Positions 1-8,118 of a DNA stretch of 39,983 nt are shown in pieces. Numbering within the stretch: the stretch's first letter is position 1; each line of letters starts with the position of its first letter. The notes under the pieces were generated by a model. The model saw only the letters and a list, made by a program, of their open reading frames with translations. It did no database searches and had not been told where the DNA came from. The position numbers were made by a program, and so were the translations under genes. This DNA comes from JANLQX01 sp031368095 (GTDB taxonomy: Bacteria; Actinomycetota; Acidimicrobiia; Acidimicrobiales; JANYDT01). The stretch lies in assembly GCA_031368095.1 (NCBI GenBank), contig JANLQX010000108.1:1-39983 (forward strand), in the 5' to 3' direction.

Positions 1-464
1 TGGACGAGCCGTTTTCAGCGCTTGATCCCCTGATCCGGTCGCGCCTGCAGGACGAGCTGATCCGGCTGCAACGCGAACTTCGTCGCACCATTGTGTTCAT
101 CACCCACGACTTCGCCGAGGCCATCCGTCTCGGTGACCGCATTGCCGTGATGAAGGACGGCGTGTTCGAACAAATCGGTGCACCGGAGGATGTGGTCGCC
201 CGGCCAGCCACCCCGTATGTCGAGGCTTTCACCCGTGATGTTCCTCAAAGCAAAGTTGTACGTGCGCGTACAATCATGGCCGCACCGCAACACGTCGCCG
301 GAGCTCGATCGATCGGACCAGACGACACCGTCGACCAACTCATTCCCCTCCTGCTGCTCGACCATGAACCGCTCGTCGTGCGAGATCCCGACGGTGTCGC
401 CATCGGCTCCGTCGGTATCGAGCAGGTCCGCTCGGTCCTTACCGCGGTGAGCGCGTCGTCATGA
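1..464 (+). CDS. proV: Glycine betaine/osmoprotectant ABC transporter ATP-binding protein, C-terminal part (5' end outside window)
   Basis: Only the last ~153 codons are present; the frame is open from base 3. It begins inside the Walker B/D-loop region (DEPFSALDPLIR), followed by the H-loop (VFITHDFAEAIRLGDRIAVM). The remainder is a short C-terminal extension resembling the CBS region of ProV/OpuAA-type ATPases (HEPLVVRDPDGVAIGSV). This subunit hydrolyses ATP on the inner face of the membrane to drive uptake of quaternary amines such as glycine betaine. The stop overlaps the start of the downstream permease by 4 bp (ATGA), so the two are translationally coupled. The substrate is inferred from the family and the partner permease. 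No binding protein of the ProX type is visible; it may lie upstream of the window. Confidence 0.85.
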   Translation, partial: DEPFSALDPLIRSRLQDELIRLQRELRRTIVFITHDFAEAIRLGDRIAVMKDGVFEQIGAPEDVVARPATPYVEAFTRDVPQSKVVRARTIMAAPQHVAGARSIGPDDTVDQLIPLLLLDHEPLVVRDPDGVAIGSVGIEQVRSVLTAVSASS

Positions 465-2377
465 CCGTGGCCACCACCGGTCGTCTCCGCCGCCAGCCGG
501 TGCGGGTATCGAAACGGACGATCGTGATGGGGCTGGTGCTGGCGATCGTGGCGGCGCAGATCATCGTCGCGACGCGGCCCAACGGATGGCGTTTTCCCGA
601 GTCGTGGAACTGGCATCTCGCCCGACCGGTCAACGACTTCCAGGGATGGGTACGGGACAACCAGCTGAGCCATCCACTCTTCACGTGGTTCTTCACGCCG
701 ATCTCCAAGTCGCTCAGTTGGCTTCTCACCGGACTCACGAACAACCTCGTCGGGCTCCCCTGGTTCACCATGCCGCTCGTCGCGGCGGCGCTGCTCACGT
801 GGCGCGGCCGCGTCAAGTCGGCTGTGGCCGTTGGCATCGCCGCCTGCTACCCGGGCTTCGTCGGGCTCTGGCCGCAGACGATGCAGACGGTGTCGCTCAT
901 CACCGTCTCCGTCGGCGTCTCGCTCGTGCTCGGCATTCCGCTCGGCATCTGGTCCGCTCTCTCGCCCCGAGTGAATCGAGTTCTGCGGCCCGTGCTCGAC
1001 GCCATGCAGACCGTGCCGTCGACGGTGTATCTCATCCCCGCCACCCTGTTCTTCGGCATCGGTCCGGTGCCGGCCGCAGTGGCCACCGTGATCTTCGCCC
1101 TGCCGCCAGCAGTGCGACTCACCGCCCTTGGCATCACCCAGGTTCCGGAGGACACCGTGGAAGCCGGCGAGATGTTTGGATCCACCCGCCGTCAGGTGTT
1201 GACGAAGGTCCAACTCCCCCAGGCGCTCCCTTCTATTGCGGCCGGAGTGAACCAGACGATCATGATGGCCCTCGGCATCGTGGTCATTGCTGCGCTCGTT
1301 GGTGCGGGCGGACTGGGCCAGGAGGTGTTGGAGACCCTGCAGATCCGCGCCGCCGGACGCGGCATCGTCGTCGGTCTCGCCATCGTCTGTGTCGCCATCG
1401 TGCTCGACCGCGTCTCCGGCTCGTTCGTGGTGCACCGTCGCCAGGCGCGTGCGCTCGACGCTCGGGTCGTCGCGGCTGTTGCCGCCGCCATCGTCGTCGC
1501 CATCGCCGTCGGTCGCATCGCCGGTTGGAATACGTTTCCGATGTCCTGGAAATCATCGTTCGCCGACTCGTTCGACAGCGCTCTGCGGTGGGTACGAGAC
1601 AACGGCCGACCGGTGACTCGCCCGGTCAACGACTTCATCGTGCGAGACGTTCTGATCCGGTCGCGCGACTTCCTCACCGTCACGCTCGGTTGGCCGGTGC
1701 TCGTGGCCGCGGCGGCCTTGGCGGGCTACGCGGTGAAGGGCTGGCGTCTCGCCGCCGGCATCGTTCTCGGTCTTCTCGTCATTGGCCTGACCGGGATGTG
1801 GGCACTGTCGATCGAAACGCTCGTTCAGGTCGTGGTGGCCACAATCATCAGCGCGCTTATCGCTCTACCGCTGGGAGTCTTCATCGGTCGACGACCGAAG
1901 GCCGAGGCATTCATCGCCCCGTTGCTCGACGCATTGCAGACGATCCCGTCGCTGATCTACACGATCCCCTTCGTCATGATCTTCACGATCTCGGTCGTGC
2001 CGGGCGGCATCATTGCGTCGTCGCTCTACGCCATTCCGGCCGGCATTCGGCTGTGCGCGTTGGGCATCAAGGGCGTCCCGGAAGCGCCCATCGAAGCGGC
2101 CACCAGCTTCGGTGCATCACGGCGGCAGATTCTGCGCGGCGTGCAGCTGCCGTTGGCGCTTCCCGCTATCGTGCTGGCCCTCAATCAGGTGATCATGATG
2201 GTGTTGTCGATGGTCGTCATTGCCGGCATGACCGGTTCAGGCGCACTGGGTTTCGAGGCCGTACGCGCGCTTACGAGATCGAACACCGGCCTCGGCGTGG
2301 AGGTCGGCCTCGCCATCGTGATCATGGCCACGATCCTTGACCGCCTCACCCAGTCCCTGGCCGCTGCCCGTCGATGA
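461..2377 (+). CDS. proW: Glycine betaine/proline-type ABC transporter permease, two permease domains fused
   Basis: 638 aa, about twice the length of a standard ProW permease. It contains two complete binding-protein-dependent permease domains, roughly residues 130-330 and 430-620. Each ends in an EAA-type loop that docks on the ATPase (EAGEMFGSTRRQVLTKVQLP and EAATSFGASRRQILRGVQLP), then a conserved membrane segment (GAGGLGQEV and GSGALGFEA). Each half is preceded by a short hydrophobic segment and a soluble stretch with a similar motif (RPVNDFQGWVRD; RPVNDFIVRD), so the gene looks like an internal duplication. One chain could supply both transmembrane halves that normally form a homodimer. 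The ATG overlaps the upstream ATPase stop. Substrate (betaine, choline or proline betaine) is inferred. Confidence 0.9.
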   Translation: MTVATTGRLRRQPVRVSKRTIVMGLVLAIVAAQIIVATRPNGWRFPESWNWHLARPVNDFQGWVRDNQLSHPLFTWFFTPISKSLSWLLTGLTNNLVGLPWFTMPLVAAALLTWRGRVKSAVAVGIAACYPGFVGLWPQTMQTVSLITVSVGVSLVLGIPLGIWSALSPRVNRVLRPVLDAMQTVPSTVYLIPATLFFGIGPVPAAVATVIFALPPAVRLTALGITQVPEDTVEAGEMFGSTRRQVLTKVQLPQALPSIAAGVNQTIMMALGIVVIAALVGAGGLGQEVLETLQIRAAGRGIVVGLAIVCVAIVLDRVSGSFVVHRRQARALDARVVAAVAAAIVVAIAVGRIAGWNTFPMSWKSSFADSFDSALRWVRDNGRPVTRPVNDFIVRDVLIRSRDFLTVTLGWPVLVAAAALAGYAVKGWRLAAGIVLGLLVIGLTGMWALSIETLVQVVVATIISALIALPLGVFIGRRPKAEAFIAPLLDALQTIPSLIYTIPFVMIFTISVVPGGIIASSLYAIPAGIRLCALGIKGVPEAPIEAATSFGASRRQILRGVQLPLALPAIVLALNQVIMMVLSMVVIAGMTGSGALGFEAVRALTRSNTGLGVEVGLAIVIMATILDRLTQSLAAARR

Positions 2378-2406
2378 CGAGCGGCCAAACGGCCGGTTTC
2401 CTATAA

Positions 2407-2425
2407 CCCGATAGGAATAGTCGGG
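2407..2425. promoter_or_regulatory. Candidate operator upstream of the sulfonate-type binding protein
   Basis: CCCGA at 2407-2411 and TCGGG at 2421-2425 form a perfect 5-bp inverted repeat with a 9-bp AT-rich spacer (TAGGAATAG). It lies 23 bp before the ATG at 2448. A possible -10 element (TACGCT, 2434-2439) follows and would give an essentially leaderless transcript, so the dyad would overlap the -35 region. Sulfur-source transporters are often controlled by Rrf2/CymR-like or LysR regulators, but I cannot assign one. Confidence 0.4.
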
Positions 2426-2447
2426 ATTCGCGCTACGCTGATCCGCA

Positions 2448-3524
2448 ATGCCCAACAGATCTATCGCCCGTGCCGCGCTGACGGTCGCCCTGACCGCCAC
2501 GCTGACTGTCACGCTGCTGTCGGTCAGCGGTGCCCTCCCCGGCCGTGCGGCCCTTCACTTCACTGCCGTTCCCCGCCCCAAGCCCGGGACGGTGCGGCTT
2601 GGCTACTTCCCCAATGTCACCCACGCGCCGGCCATCGCCGGCGTCGAAGGCGCCTTTTTCGCCAAAGCCCTCGGACCGGACGTGAAGCTGCGGACCTCGG
2701 CGTTCAACGCCGGACCGGCGGCGGTGGAAGCGCTGCTCTCGGGCGCCATCGACGCCACGTATATCGGACCAAATCCGGCGGTCAATGCCTTCGTTCGATC
2801 CAACGGCAAAGCCGTGAAGATCGTGGCTGGGTCCACGGCCGGTGGCGCCTTCCTCGTCGTCAAGGCGCAGATCCGCACCGCCGACGACCTCAAGGGCAAG
2901 AAGATCGCCACGCCCCAAGTGGGCGGTACCCAAGACGTTGCGCTGCGGTACTGGCTGAAAACGAAGAAGCTCGCCTCCACCCTGGAAGGTGGCGGCGACG
3001 TCTCGGTCATTCCGCAGGAGAATTCTCAGACCCTCGATACGTTCAGGTCCGGCGCCATCGACGGGGCCTGGGTACCCGAGCCATGGGCGACGCGGCTCAT
3101 TCTCGAAGCCGGCGCCAAGGTCCTCGTGGATGAACGAGACCTTTGGCCGAACCGGTCCTTCACCACCACGATCCTGATCGTCCGAACCGACTTTCTCAAC
3201 GAGCGACCCGACCTTGTGTCCGGACTGCTCGCCGGACAGATCGCCGCCATTGACTACCTCCAGAAAAACCCAGCGAAGGGACAAGACCTCGTGAACCGCG
3301 GCATCGAAACATTGACGGGACGAAAACTCACAGCGTCAACGATCACCAACTCGTGGGCCAACCTCACGTTCACCAATGATCCTGAACTGGCGTCGATGAA
3401 GGTCGCCGCCCAACACGCCGCCGACGTGGGTCTGCTCACCAAAGTCAATCTCCAGGGCATCGAGGACCTCACCTTGCTGAACCAGGCCCTGGCGGCCGCT
3501 GGAAAAGCGAAGGTGAAGCCATGA
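2448..3524 (+). CDS. ABC transporter substrate-binding protein, aliphatic sulfonate/taurine (SsuA/NrtA) type
   Basis: 358 aa with an N-terminal hydrophobic signal segment (about residues 8-35: AALTVALTATLTVTLLSVSGALPG). A periplasmic-binding fold of the SsuA/TauA/NrtA family follows. Characteristic pieces are VRLGYFPNVTHAPAIAGVEG near residue 48, the GAIDATYIGPNPAVNAF segment, DDLKGKKIATPQVGGTQDVA and GAIDGAWVPEPWATRL. It captures the solute outside the membrane and delivers it to the permease encoded two genes downstream. The ATPase start overlaps its stop by 4 bp. Family members bind sulfonates, taurine, nitrate or thiamine precursors; sulfonate or taurine is the most likely but cannot be fixed from sequence. 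It is probably unrelated to the betaine permease upstream, because 70 bp with a promoter-like region separate them. Confidence 0.85.
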   Translation: MPNRSIARAALTVALTATLTVTLLSVSGALPGRAALHFTAVPRPKPGTVRLGYFPNVTHAPAIAGVEGAFFAKALGPDVKLRTSAFNAGPAAVEALLSGAIDATYIGPNPAVNAFVRSNGKAVKIVAGSTAGGAFLVVKAQIRTADDLKGKKIATPQVGGTQDVALRYWLKTKKLASTLEGGGDVSVIPQENSQTLDTFRSGAIDGAWVPEPWATRLILEAGAKVLVDERDLWPNRSFTTTILIVRTDFLNERPDLVSGLLAGQIAAIDYLQKNPAKGQDLVNRGIETLTGRKLTASTITNSWANLTFTNDPELASMKVAAQHAADVGLLTKVNLQGIEDLTLLNQALAAAGKAKVKP

Positions 3525-4339
3525 CCGCCCTTGCCCCCGTCATCCGAACCGACGACGACACCGACGACGCCGCCGCGAGCCGGCTCGAAGAGAACGCCCC
3601 ACCGGCGGCGATCCTCACCGGCGTCGTCAAGGATTTCGGCCGCGGCGTGGCAATGGTCCGGGCCCTCGATGGGGTTGACCTCAGCGTTGACGCTGGGTCG
3701 TTCGTGTGTGTGGTCGGCGCATCGGGCTGCGGCAAGTCGACGCTCCTCAGCCTGCTCGCCGGACTCGAGGCCCCCACGGCGGGGACCGTTCGAACCACCG
3801 GCACCGTGGCCCTGATGTTTCAGGAGGCCGCCCTCTTTCCCTGGCTCACGGCGGCCGAAAACGTTGCCCTCCCCCTCCGTCTGGCCGGACTCGACCGTCG
3901 CGCTCGGCGAGCCCGGGCCGACGAGCTCCTGGCCTCGGTACATCTCGCCGGTCAGGGTGACCGTCGGCCTCACGAACTGTCGGGCGGCATGCGTCAACGC
4001 GTCGCCCTCGCCCGAGCTCTCGCCCAAGAGGCCGACGTGCTCCTGATGGACGAACCGTTCGGTGCTCTCGACGCCATGACCCGCGACCTCCTCCACGACG
4101 AGCTCGAACACCTCTGGTTGGACCGGGGCATGACCGTGGTGTTCGTTACCCACAACGTTCGCGAAGCCGTGCGCCTCGGCGACCGCGTCGTGCTGCTGTC
4201 GAGTCGGCCAGGACGGGTCGCGGCAACCTTTGCCGTCGAGCTTGATCGTCCCCGCCGCATCGACTCTCCGGATGTTTCGGAGCAGGCGGCGGCCATCACC
4301 GACACCCTCCGCGCCGAGGTCCGCCGTCATGCCCGCTGA
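3521..4339 (+). CDS. ABC transporter ATP-binding protein, sulfonate/nitrate/taurine type
   Basis: 272 aa with all ATPase motifs in order: Walker A GASGCGKST (residues 66-74), Q-loop MFQEAALFPW, signature LSGGMRQRVALARAL, Walker B VLLMDEPFGALD and H-loop VFVTHNV. The first ~30 residues are an acidic, low-complexity extension (DDDTDDAAAS). The TxxFPWxTAxxN region after the Q-loop is typical of the SsuB/TauB/NrtD group. It starts at an ATG overlapping the binding-protein stop (ATGA) and its own stop lies 11 bp inside the permease gene. The three genes 2448-5285 therefore form one coupled importer operon. Confidence 0.9.
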   Translation: MTALAPVIRTDDDTDDAAASRLEENAPPAAILTGVVKDFGRGVAMVRALDGVDLSVDAGSFVCVVGASGCGKSTLLSLLAGLEAPTAGTVRTTGTVALMFQEAALFPWLTAAENVALPLRLAGLDRRARRARADELLASVHLAGQGDRRPHELSGGMRQRVALARALAQEADVLLMDEPFGALDAMTRDLLHDELEHLWLDRGMTVVFVTHNVREAVRLGDRVVLLSSRPGRVAATFAVELDRPRRIDSPDVSEQAAAITDTLRAEVRRHAR

Positions 4340-5285
4340 TCCTTCTGCACTCTCCCCGACCCCGATCGTCGCAACCGAGTTCGGTGGCGCCGACATCACC
4401 CCTGACATCCCCCCCGAGCGAAGGGCCGACCGCCTCGCCGCTGAGCTGTCCGGACTCGACCGGTTGGAGTCGATGGCGACATCGCCCACCACACGCGACG
4501 GCGGGCGACGGCGGCGAGCCTGGGCCGCGCTTTGGCCCCCAGTACTCGCCGTGGTCGCATTGGTATCGCTCTGGCAGCTCGTGGTGGCGGTTGGGTGGCG
4601 CCCCGACTACCTCCTCCCAGGACCGCGGGCGGTGGCGACGCGTCTCGGTGAATTGGTTCGGGAGCGACGGTTCTGGACGGCCATCGGCGTCACGATACGA
4701 CGCGCGCTTACGGGCTATGTCATCGCCGTCGTCATCGGATCGGCGATCGGCATTCTCGCGTCACGTTTTCGCACGCTCCGAGCCGCCGTCGGCTCGTTCA
4801 TCACGGGGCTCCAGACCATGCCGTCCATCGCCTGGTTTCCCCTTGCCATCCTGCTGTTCCAGCTGAGCGAGTCAGCGATCCTGTTCGTGGTCGTGCTCGG
4901 TGCCGCACCGTCGGTCGCCAACGGACTACTGAACGGGATCGACCACGTGCCACCGCTGCTGCTCCGGGCCGGACGTGTCCTCGGTGCGCAGGGGACGGCG
5001 GCGTACCGCCACGTGGTCCTCCCCGCGGCACTCCCCGGCTACGTCACCGGACTCAAGCAGGGTTGGGCTTTCGCCTGGCGCAGCCTGATGGCCGGCGAAC
5101 TGCTCGTCATCGTGGCCAACCGGCCGTCGCTCGGTGCCAAGTTGCAGTTCGCCCGGGAGATGTCCGACACCCCGGGCTTGCTCGCCCTGATGATCGTCAT
5201 CCTCGTGATCGGCATCGTCGTCGACGCCGTGTTCACTCGGGCCGACCTCGTACTGCGGCGCCGTCGTGGGCTGGCGACGTCGTAG
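4329..5285 (+). CDS. ABC transporter permease, sulfonate/taurine type
   Basis: 318 aa from the ATG at 4329, which overlaps the ATPase stop by 11 bp. An upstream in-frame start at 4230 would run far into the ATPase gene and is less likely. The first ~65 residues are hydrophilic, an unusually long cytoplasmic leader. About six membrane segments follow, starting with PPVLAVVALVSLWQLVVAVG. The permease-ATPase contact loop is RAGRVLGAQGTAAYRHVVLPAALP, followed by the LKQGWAFAWRSLMAGEL segment typical of SsuC/TauC. It forms the membrane channel of the 2448-5285 importer. Confidence 0.88.
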   Translation: MPADPSALSPTPIVATEFGGADITPDIPPERRADRLAAELSGLDRLESMATSPTTRDGGRRRRAWAALWPPVLAVVALVSLWQLVVAVGWRPDYLLPGPRAVATRLGELVRERRFWTAIGVTIRRALTGYVIAVVIGSAIGILASRFRTLRAAVGSFITGLQTMPSIAWFPLAILLFQLSESAILFVVVLGAAPSVANGLLNGIDHVPPLLLRAGRVLGAQGTAAYRHVVLPAALPGYVTGLKQGWAFAWRSLMAGELLVIVANRPSLGAKLQFAREMSDTPGLLALMIVILVIGIVVDAVFTRADLVLRRRRGLATS

Positions 5286-5293
5286 TTCGACCG

Positions 5294-5311
5294 CCAGCCC
5301 TGGGCCGCTGG
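5294..5311. terminator. Weak hairpin between convergent ABC operon and folD
   Basis: CCAGC (5294-5298) and GCTGG (5307-5311) can form a 5-bp stem in the 36-bp gap between the convergent permease and folD genes. There is no T-tract, so intrinsic termination is doubtful. Confidence 0.25.
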
Positions 5312-5321
5312 AGCTGGACCG

Positions 5322-6212
5322 TTAGGCCGGGAAGGCGCCTTGCATCTTGGCTGCCGACAGCGTGTTCTCCAGCAGGCACGCAATGGTCATCGGGCCCGTT
5401 CCTCCCGGCATTGGGGTGATCCAACCGGCCACTGCTTGCACCGCGTCGAAGTCCACGTCGCCGACCAGTCCGGCCTCGGTGCGCGAGATTCCGACGTCGA
5501 CGACGGCGGCGCCCGGCTTCACATGCGCCGCCGTGATCATCCTGGCCTGACCGGCGCACGCCACGATGATGTCGGCCGCTCGGCACAGCTCAAGAAGATC
5601 ATCAGCGCGCGTACGAGAGTGAGCCAACGTGACGGTGGTGTCGATTCCTTTTCGACCGAGCAGCAGTACCTGCGGGAGACCGGTGAGGGTCGACCGGCCG
5701 ATGACGACAGCACGCTTGCCGGCCGTGGCCACGCCGTAACGCTCCAGCAGCCGCATGACGCCGAGCGGGGTGCAACCAACGTGGCCGGCCTGACCGCGCA
5801 CGAGGCGTCCGAGTGATCGTTCGGTGAGCCCGTCGACGTCTTTGTCGGGCGGAATCAGCGCGAGTACTTCGTCGGCGTCAAGACCGTCGGGTAGCGGGAA
5901 CTGGCACAGGATGCCATGCACCATCGAGTCCGCAGCGAGCGCCGAGATGACTGCGTTCACTTCGGCTTGGGTGGCGGTCGCCGGAAGGTCGGTGTGCTTC
6001 GACACGATGCCGGCCTCGCCGGCCTTCTTCTGCTTGGAGTTGATGTAGGCCCGGCTCGGCTTGTCGTCGCCGACCAGTACCGTAGCCAGGCACACGTGAG
6101 GCGAACCGGCGGCCTCGATTTCAACTCGTAAGCGCGCGATCGTTTCGTCACGAAGGCGCGGCCCATCCATGAGGATGGCGCCGCCGGGGGTCCTCACAAA
6201 GTCATCTGACAT
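5322..6212 (-). CDS. folD: Bifunctional methylenetetrahydrofolate dehydrogenase/cyclohydrolase FolD
   Basis: 296 aa, the usual FolD length. It oxidises 5,10-methylene-THF to 5,10-methenyl-THF with NADP and hydrolyses this to 10-formyl-THF. Visible catalytic features are the Tyr-Lys pair in AYINSKQKKAGE (Tyr56, Lys60), the Gln in HGILCQFPLPDGLD and the PPDKDVDGLT loop carrying the conserved Asp. The nucleotide-binding segment is AVVIGRSTLTGLPQVLLL, followed by HSRT and GGTGPMTIACLLENT near the end. The ATG at 6212 overlaps the stop of an 18-codon mini-ORF (TGATG) that follows fhs. It is cotranscribed with fhs, so methylene-THF from methyl-group demethylation can be taken to formate. Confidence 0.96.
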   Translation of the reverse strand: MSDDFVRTPGGAILMDGPRLRDETIARLRVEIEAAGSPHVCLATVLVGDDKPSRAYINSKQKKAGEAGIVSKHTDLPATATQAEVNAVISALAADSMVHGILCQFPLPDGLDADEVLALIPPDKDVDGLTERSLGRLVRGQAGHVGCTPLGVMRLLERYGVATAGKRAVVIGRSTLTGLPQVLLLGRKGIDTTVTLAHSRTRADDLLELCRAADIIVACAGQARMITAAHVKPGAAVVDVGISRTEAGLVGDVDFDAVQAVAGWITPMPGGTGPMTIACLLENTLSAAKMQGAFPA

Positions 6213-6268
6213 CAGCTCAACCCTGCTCTACTCAATCGTTGCCGCACGTTGGACCACAGAGTTCCCAT
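6212..6268 (-). CDS. 18-codon mini-ORF coupling fhs to folD (possible translational relay)
   Basis: Reading on the minus strand, the fhs stop TGA (6270-6268) overlaps an ATG (6268-6266). From there an open frame of 18 codons (MGTLWSNVRQRLSRAGLS) ends in a TGA (6214-6212) that overlaps the folD ATG. Both junctions have the same 15-bp sequence AGGGTTGAGCTGATG, so the space between the two enzymes is exactly one in-frame mini-ORF bounded by duplicated TGATG junctions. It could let ribosomes pass from fhs to folD, or be the leftover of a small duplication. No function is claimed for the peptide. Confidence 0.4.
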   Translation of the reverse strand: MGTLWSNVRQRLSRAGLS

Positions 6269-7965
6269 CAGCTCAACCCTACGATCTCGCCGTTGTCGTC
6301 GAAGTCGATGATCGACGCCGCCGGGTGCGTTCCAAGGCCCGGCATGGTGCGCATGTCGCCGCAGATCGGGTACACGAACCCGGCCCCGACCGACGCCCGC
6401 ACTTCACGCACGTTCAGGGTGTGTCCCGTCGGCGCACCCTTGAGCGACGGATCGCCGGAGATCGAAAGATGGGTCTTGGCGATACATACCGGAAGATGCC
6501 CGAAGCCGTTGCGCTCGTAATTGGCCAACTGCTTGTTGGCCCCCGCCGAATAGGTGACCTGGCCGGCGCCGTAGATCTTGGTGGCGACCGTCTCGATCTT
6601 CTCCTTGAGCGTGGCCGAGTCGGGATAGAGGAACGCGAACGTCGACGGCTCGTCGCACGCTTCCACCACGGCCCGAGCGAGGTCGGTGGCCCCGGCCCCG
6701 CCGTCGGAGAAGTGCGTACACACGGCAACACGCGCACCGGCAGCTTCGGCGATACGACGGATCGCCTCGTGCTCCGACGCATGATCGGTGGGGAACGCGT
6801 TGATAGCCACCACCGGCGAGACGCCGTGCGCCTTCACGTTCTCGATCTGCTTGATCAAATTGGCTGCTCCGGCTTCGACGTCGTCGGGGTTCTCGGCCAA
6901 CAGTTCTGGCGGTAGGGCCTTGCCGGCAACGATGCGGAACTTTCCCGAATGGGCCTTAAGTGCGCGTACGGTCGCAACCAACACAGCAGCATCCGGAACG
7001 AGGCCCGAGTTGCGGCACTTGATGTTGAAGAACCGCTCGGCTCCCATGTCCGCGCCGAAGCCCGCTTCGGTGATGAGGTATTCGCCGGCGTGGATGCCAA
7101 TCATGTCGCCGACGATCGAGGAGTTGCCGTGGGCGATGTTGCCGAACGGCCCGGCATGCACGATGACCGGAGTGTTCTCCAGCGTCTGCAACAGGTTCGG
7201 CTTGAGCGCGTCACGCATGATGACCGCCATCGAACCGGCGCCGTGCAGCTGCTCGGCGGTGACCGGATCACCAACCTTGGTGTAGCCAACAACGATGCGT
7301 CCAAGGCGCGTTCGCATGTCTTTTTGCGACGTGGCCAAAGCCAGGATGGCCATGACTTCCGACGCCGCCGTGATGTCGAAACCGCTCTGGCGGACGACGC
7401 CGTCCTCCGCCGTGCCCATGCCGATGACGAGATTGCGCAACGAGCGATCATTCACGTCCATCACTCGACGCCAGGTGATGTTGTTGAGGTCGAGCCCGAG
7501 CTCGTTGCCTTGGTGCAGGTGATTGTCGACCATCGCCGACAGGAGATTGTGGGCTGCCGTTACGGCATGGAAGTCACCGGTGAGGTGCAGGTTGAGCAAC
7601 TCCATCGGGATGACCTGGCTGTATCCGCCACCGGCGGCGCCGCCCTTGATACCGAATGTCGGACCCATCGACGGCTGACGGAGGCTGATGACCGCCTTTT
7701 TCCCGATGTGCTTCATTGCCTGGCCGAGCCCGACGGTGGTCGTCGTCTTGCCTTCACCGAGCGGCGTCGGCGTGATGGCCGTGACCACCACATACTTGGC
7801 CTTCGGACGGTCCTTCAGTTCGTCGACCGCCTCCAGGGAGATCTTGGCCAGCTCACGCCCGTAGGGTTCCAGGAGATGCTCACCGATGCCCATCTGGCCG
7901 GCGATGTCGGTGAGGGGCAGCGCTTTTCCAGCGCGGGCAATGGCAAGGTCGGATGGAAACGACAT
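6268..7965 (-). CDS. fhs: Formate-tetrahydrofolate ligase
   Basis: 565 aa, normal for this family (about 555-560). It interconverts formate + THF + ATP and 10-formyl-THF + ADP + Pi. The ATP site is the P-loop TPTPLGEGKTTTT (residues 65-77). Other family segments are LRQPSMGPTFGIKGGAAGGGYSQV, FHAVTAAHNLLSAMVDNH and VHAGPFGNIAHGNSS. The ATG at 7965 is chosen because AGGAG lies 4 bases upstream; longer in-frame extensions have no such site and leave the family alignment. It is divergent from the formate dehydrogenase operon across ~150 bp. Run in reverse it would release formate from 10-formyl-THF and make ATP, with the formate then oxidised by the dehydrogenase next door; the direction in vivo is inferred. 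Confidence 0.96.
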   Translation of the reverse strand: MSFPSDLAIARAGKALPLTDIAGQMGIGEHLLEPYGRELAKISLEAVDELKDRPKAKYVVVTAITPTPLGEGKTTTTVGLGQAMKHIGKKAVISLRQPSMGPTFGIKGGAAGGGYSQVIPMELLNLHLTGDFHAVTAAHNLLSAMVDNHLHQGNELGLDLNNITWRRVMDVNDRSLRNLVIGMGTAEDGVVRQSGFDITAASEVMAILALATSQKDMRTRLGRIVVGYTKVGDPVTAEQLHGAGSMAVIMRDALKPNLLQTLENTPVIVHAGPFGNIAHGNSSIVGDMIGIHAGEYLITEAGFGADMGAERFFNIKCRNSGLVPDAAVLVATVRALKAHSGKFRIVAGKALPPELLAENPDDVEAGAANLIKQIENVKAHGVSPVVAINAFPTDHASEHEAIRRIAEAAGARVAVCTHFSDGGAGATDLARAVVEACDEPSTFAFLYPDSATLKEKIETVATKIYGAGQVTYSAGANKQLANYERNGFGHLPVCIAKTHLSISGDPSLKGAPTGHTLNVREVRASVGAGFVYPICGDMRTMPGLGTHPAASIIDFDDNGEIVGLS

Positions 7966-8118
7966 GGTTCTCCTGAGGGGTCCGTCGGTCGGTCGAGTGC
8001 CTCGGGTCACATCGTTCCACATCGCGGGCCTGTGCCGCATGGTGGACAACATTGACCAGACCGATACCATGAAGTGGTTACCGAACCCCGAGGAGCAACA
8101 GGACATGGGCAACAGGAC
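7966..8118. promoter_or_regulatory. Divergent promoter region between fhs and the formate dehydrogenase operon
   Basis: 153 bp between the two divergent start codons. A TTGACC (8052-8057) on the plus strand could be a -35 element, but no good -10 follows at the normal spacing. An AGGAG at 8091-8095 precedes a five-codon open frame (ATG at 8105, MGNRT) whose TGA overlaps the fdhA ATG at 8119. No operator is clear enough to name. Confidence 0.35.

Noticed and set aside
245..1435. 396-codon minus-strand frame opposite the fused permease
   Set aside because: Antisense shadow; His/Gly/Asp/Arg-rich, no recognisable domain, while the plus strand encodes clear membrane segments.
3254..4492. 412-codon minus-strand frame opposite the sulfonate-type ATPase
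   Set aside because: Shadow; the plus strand has every ABC ATPase motif.
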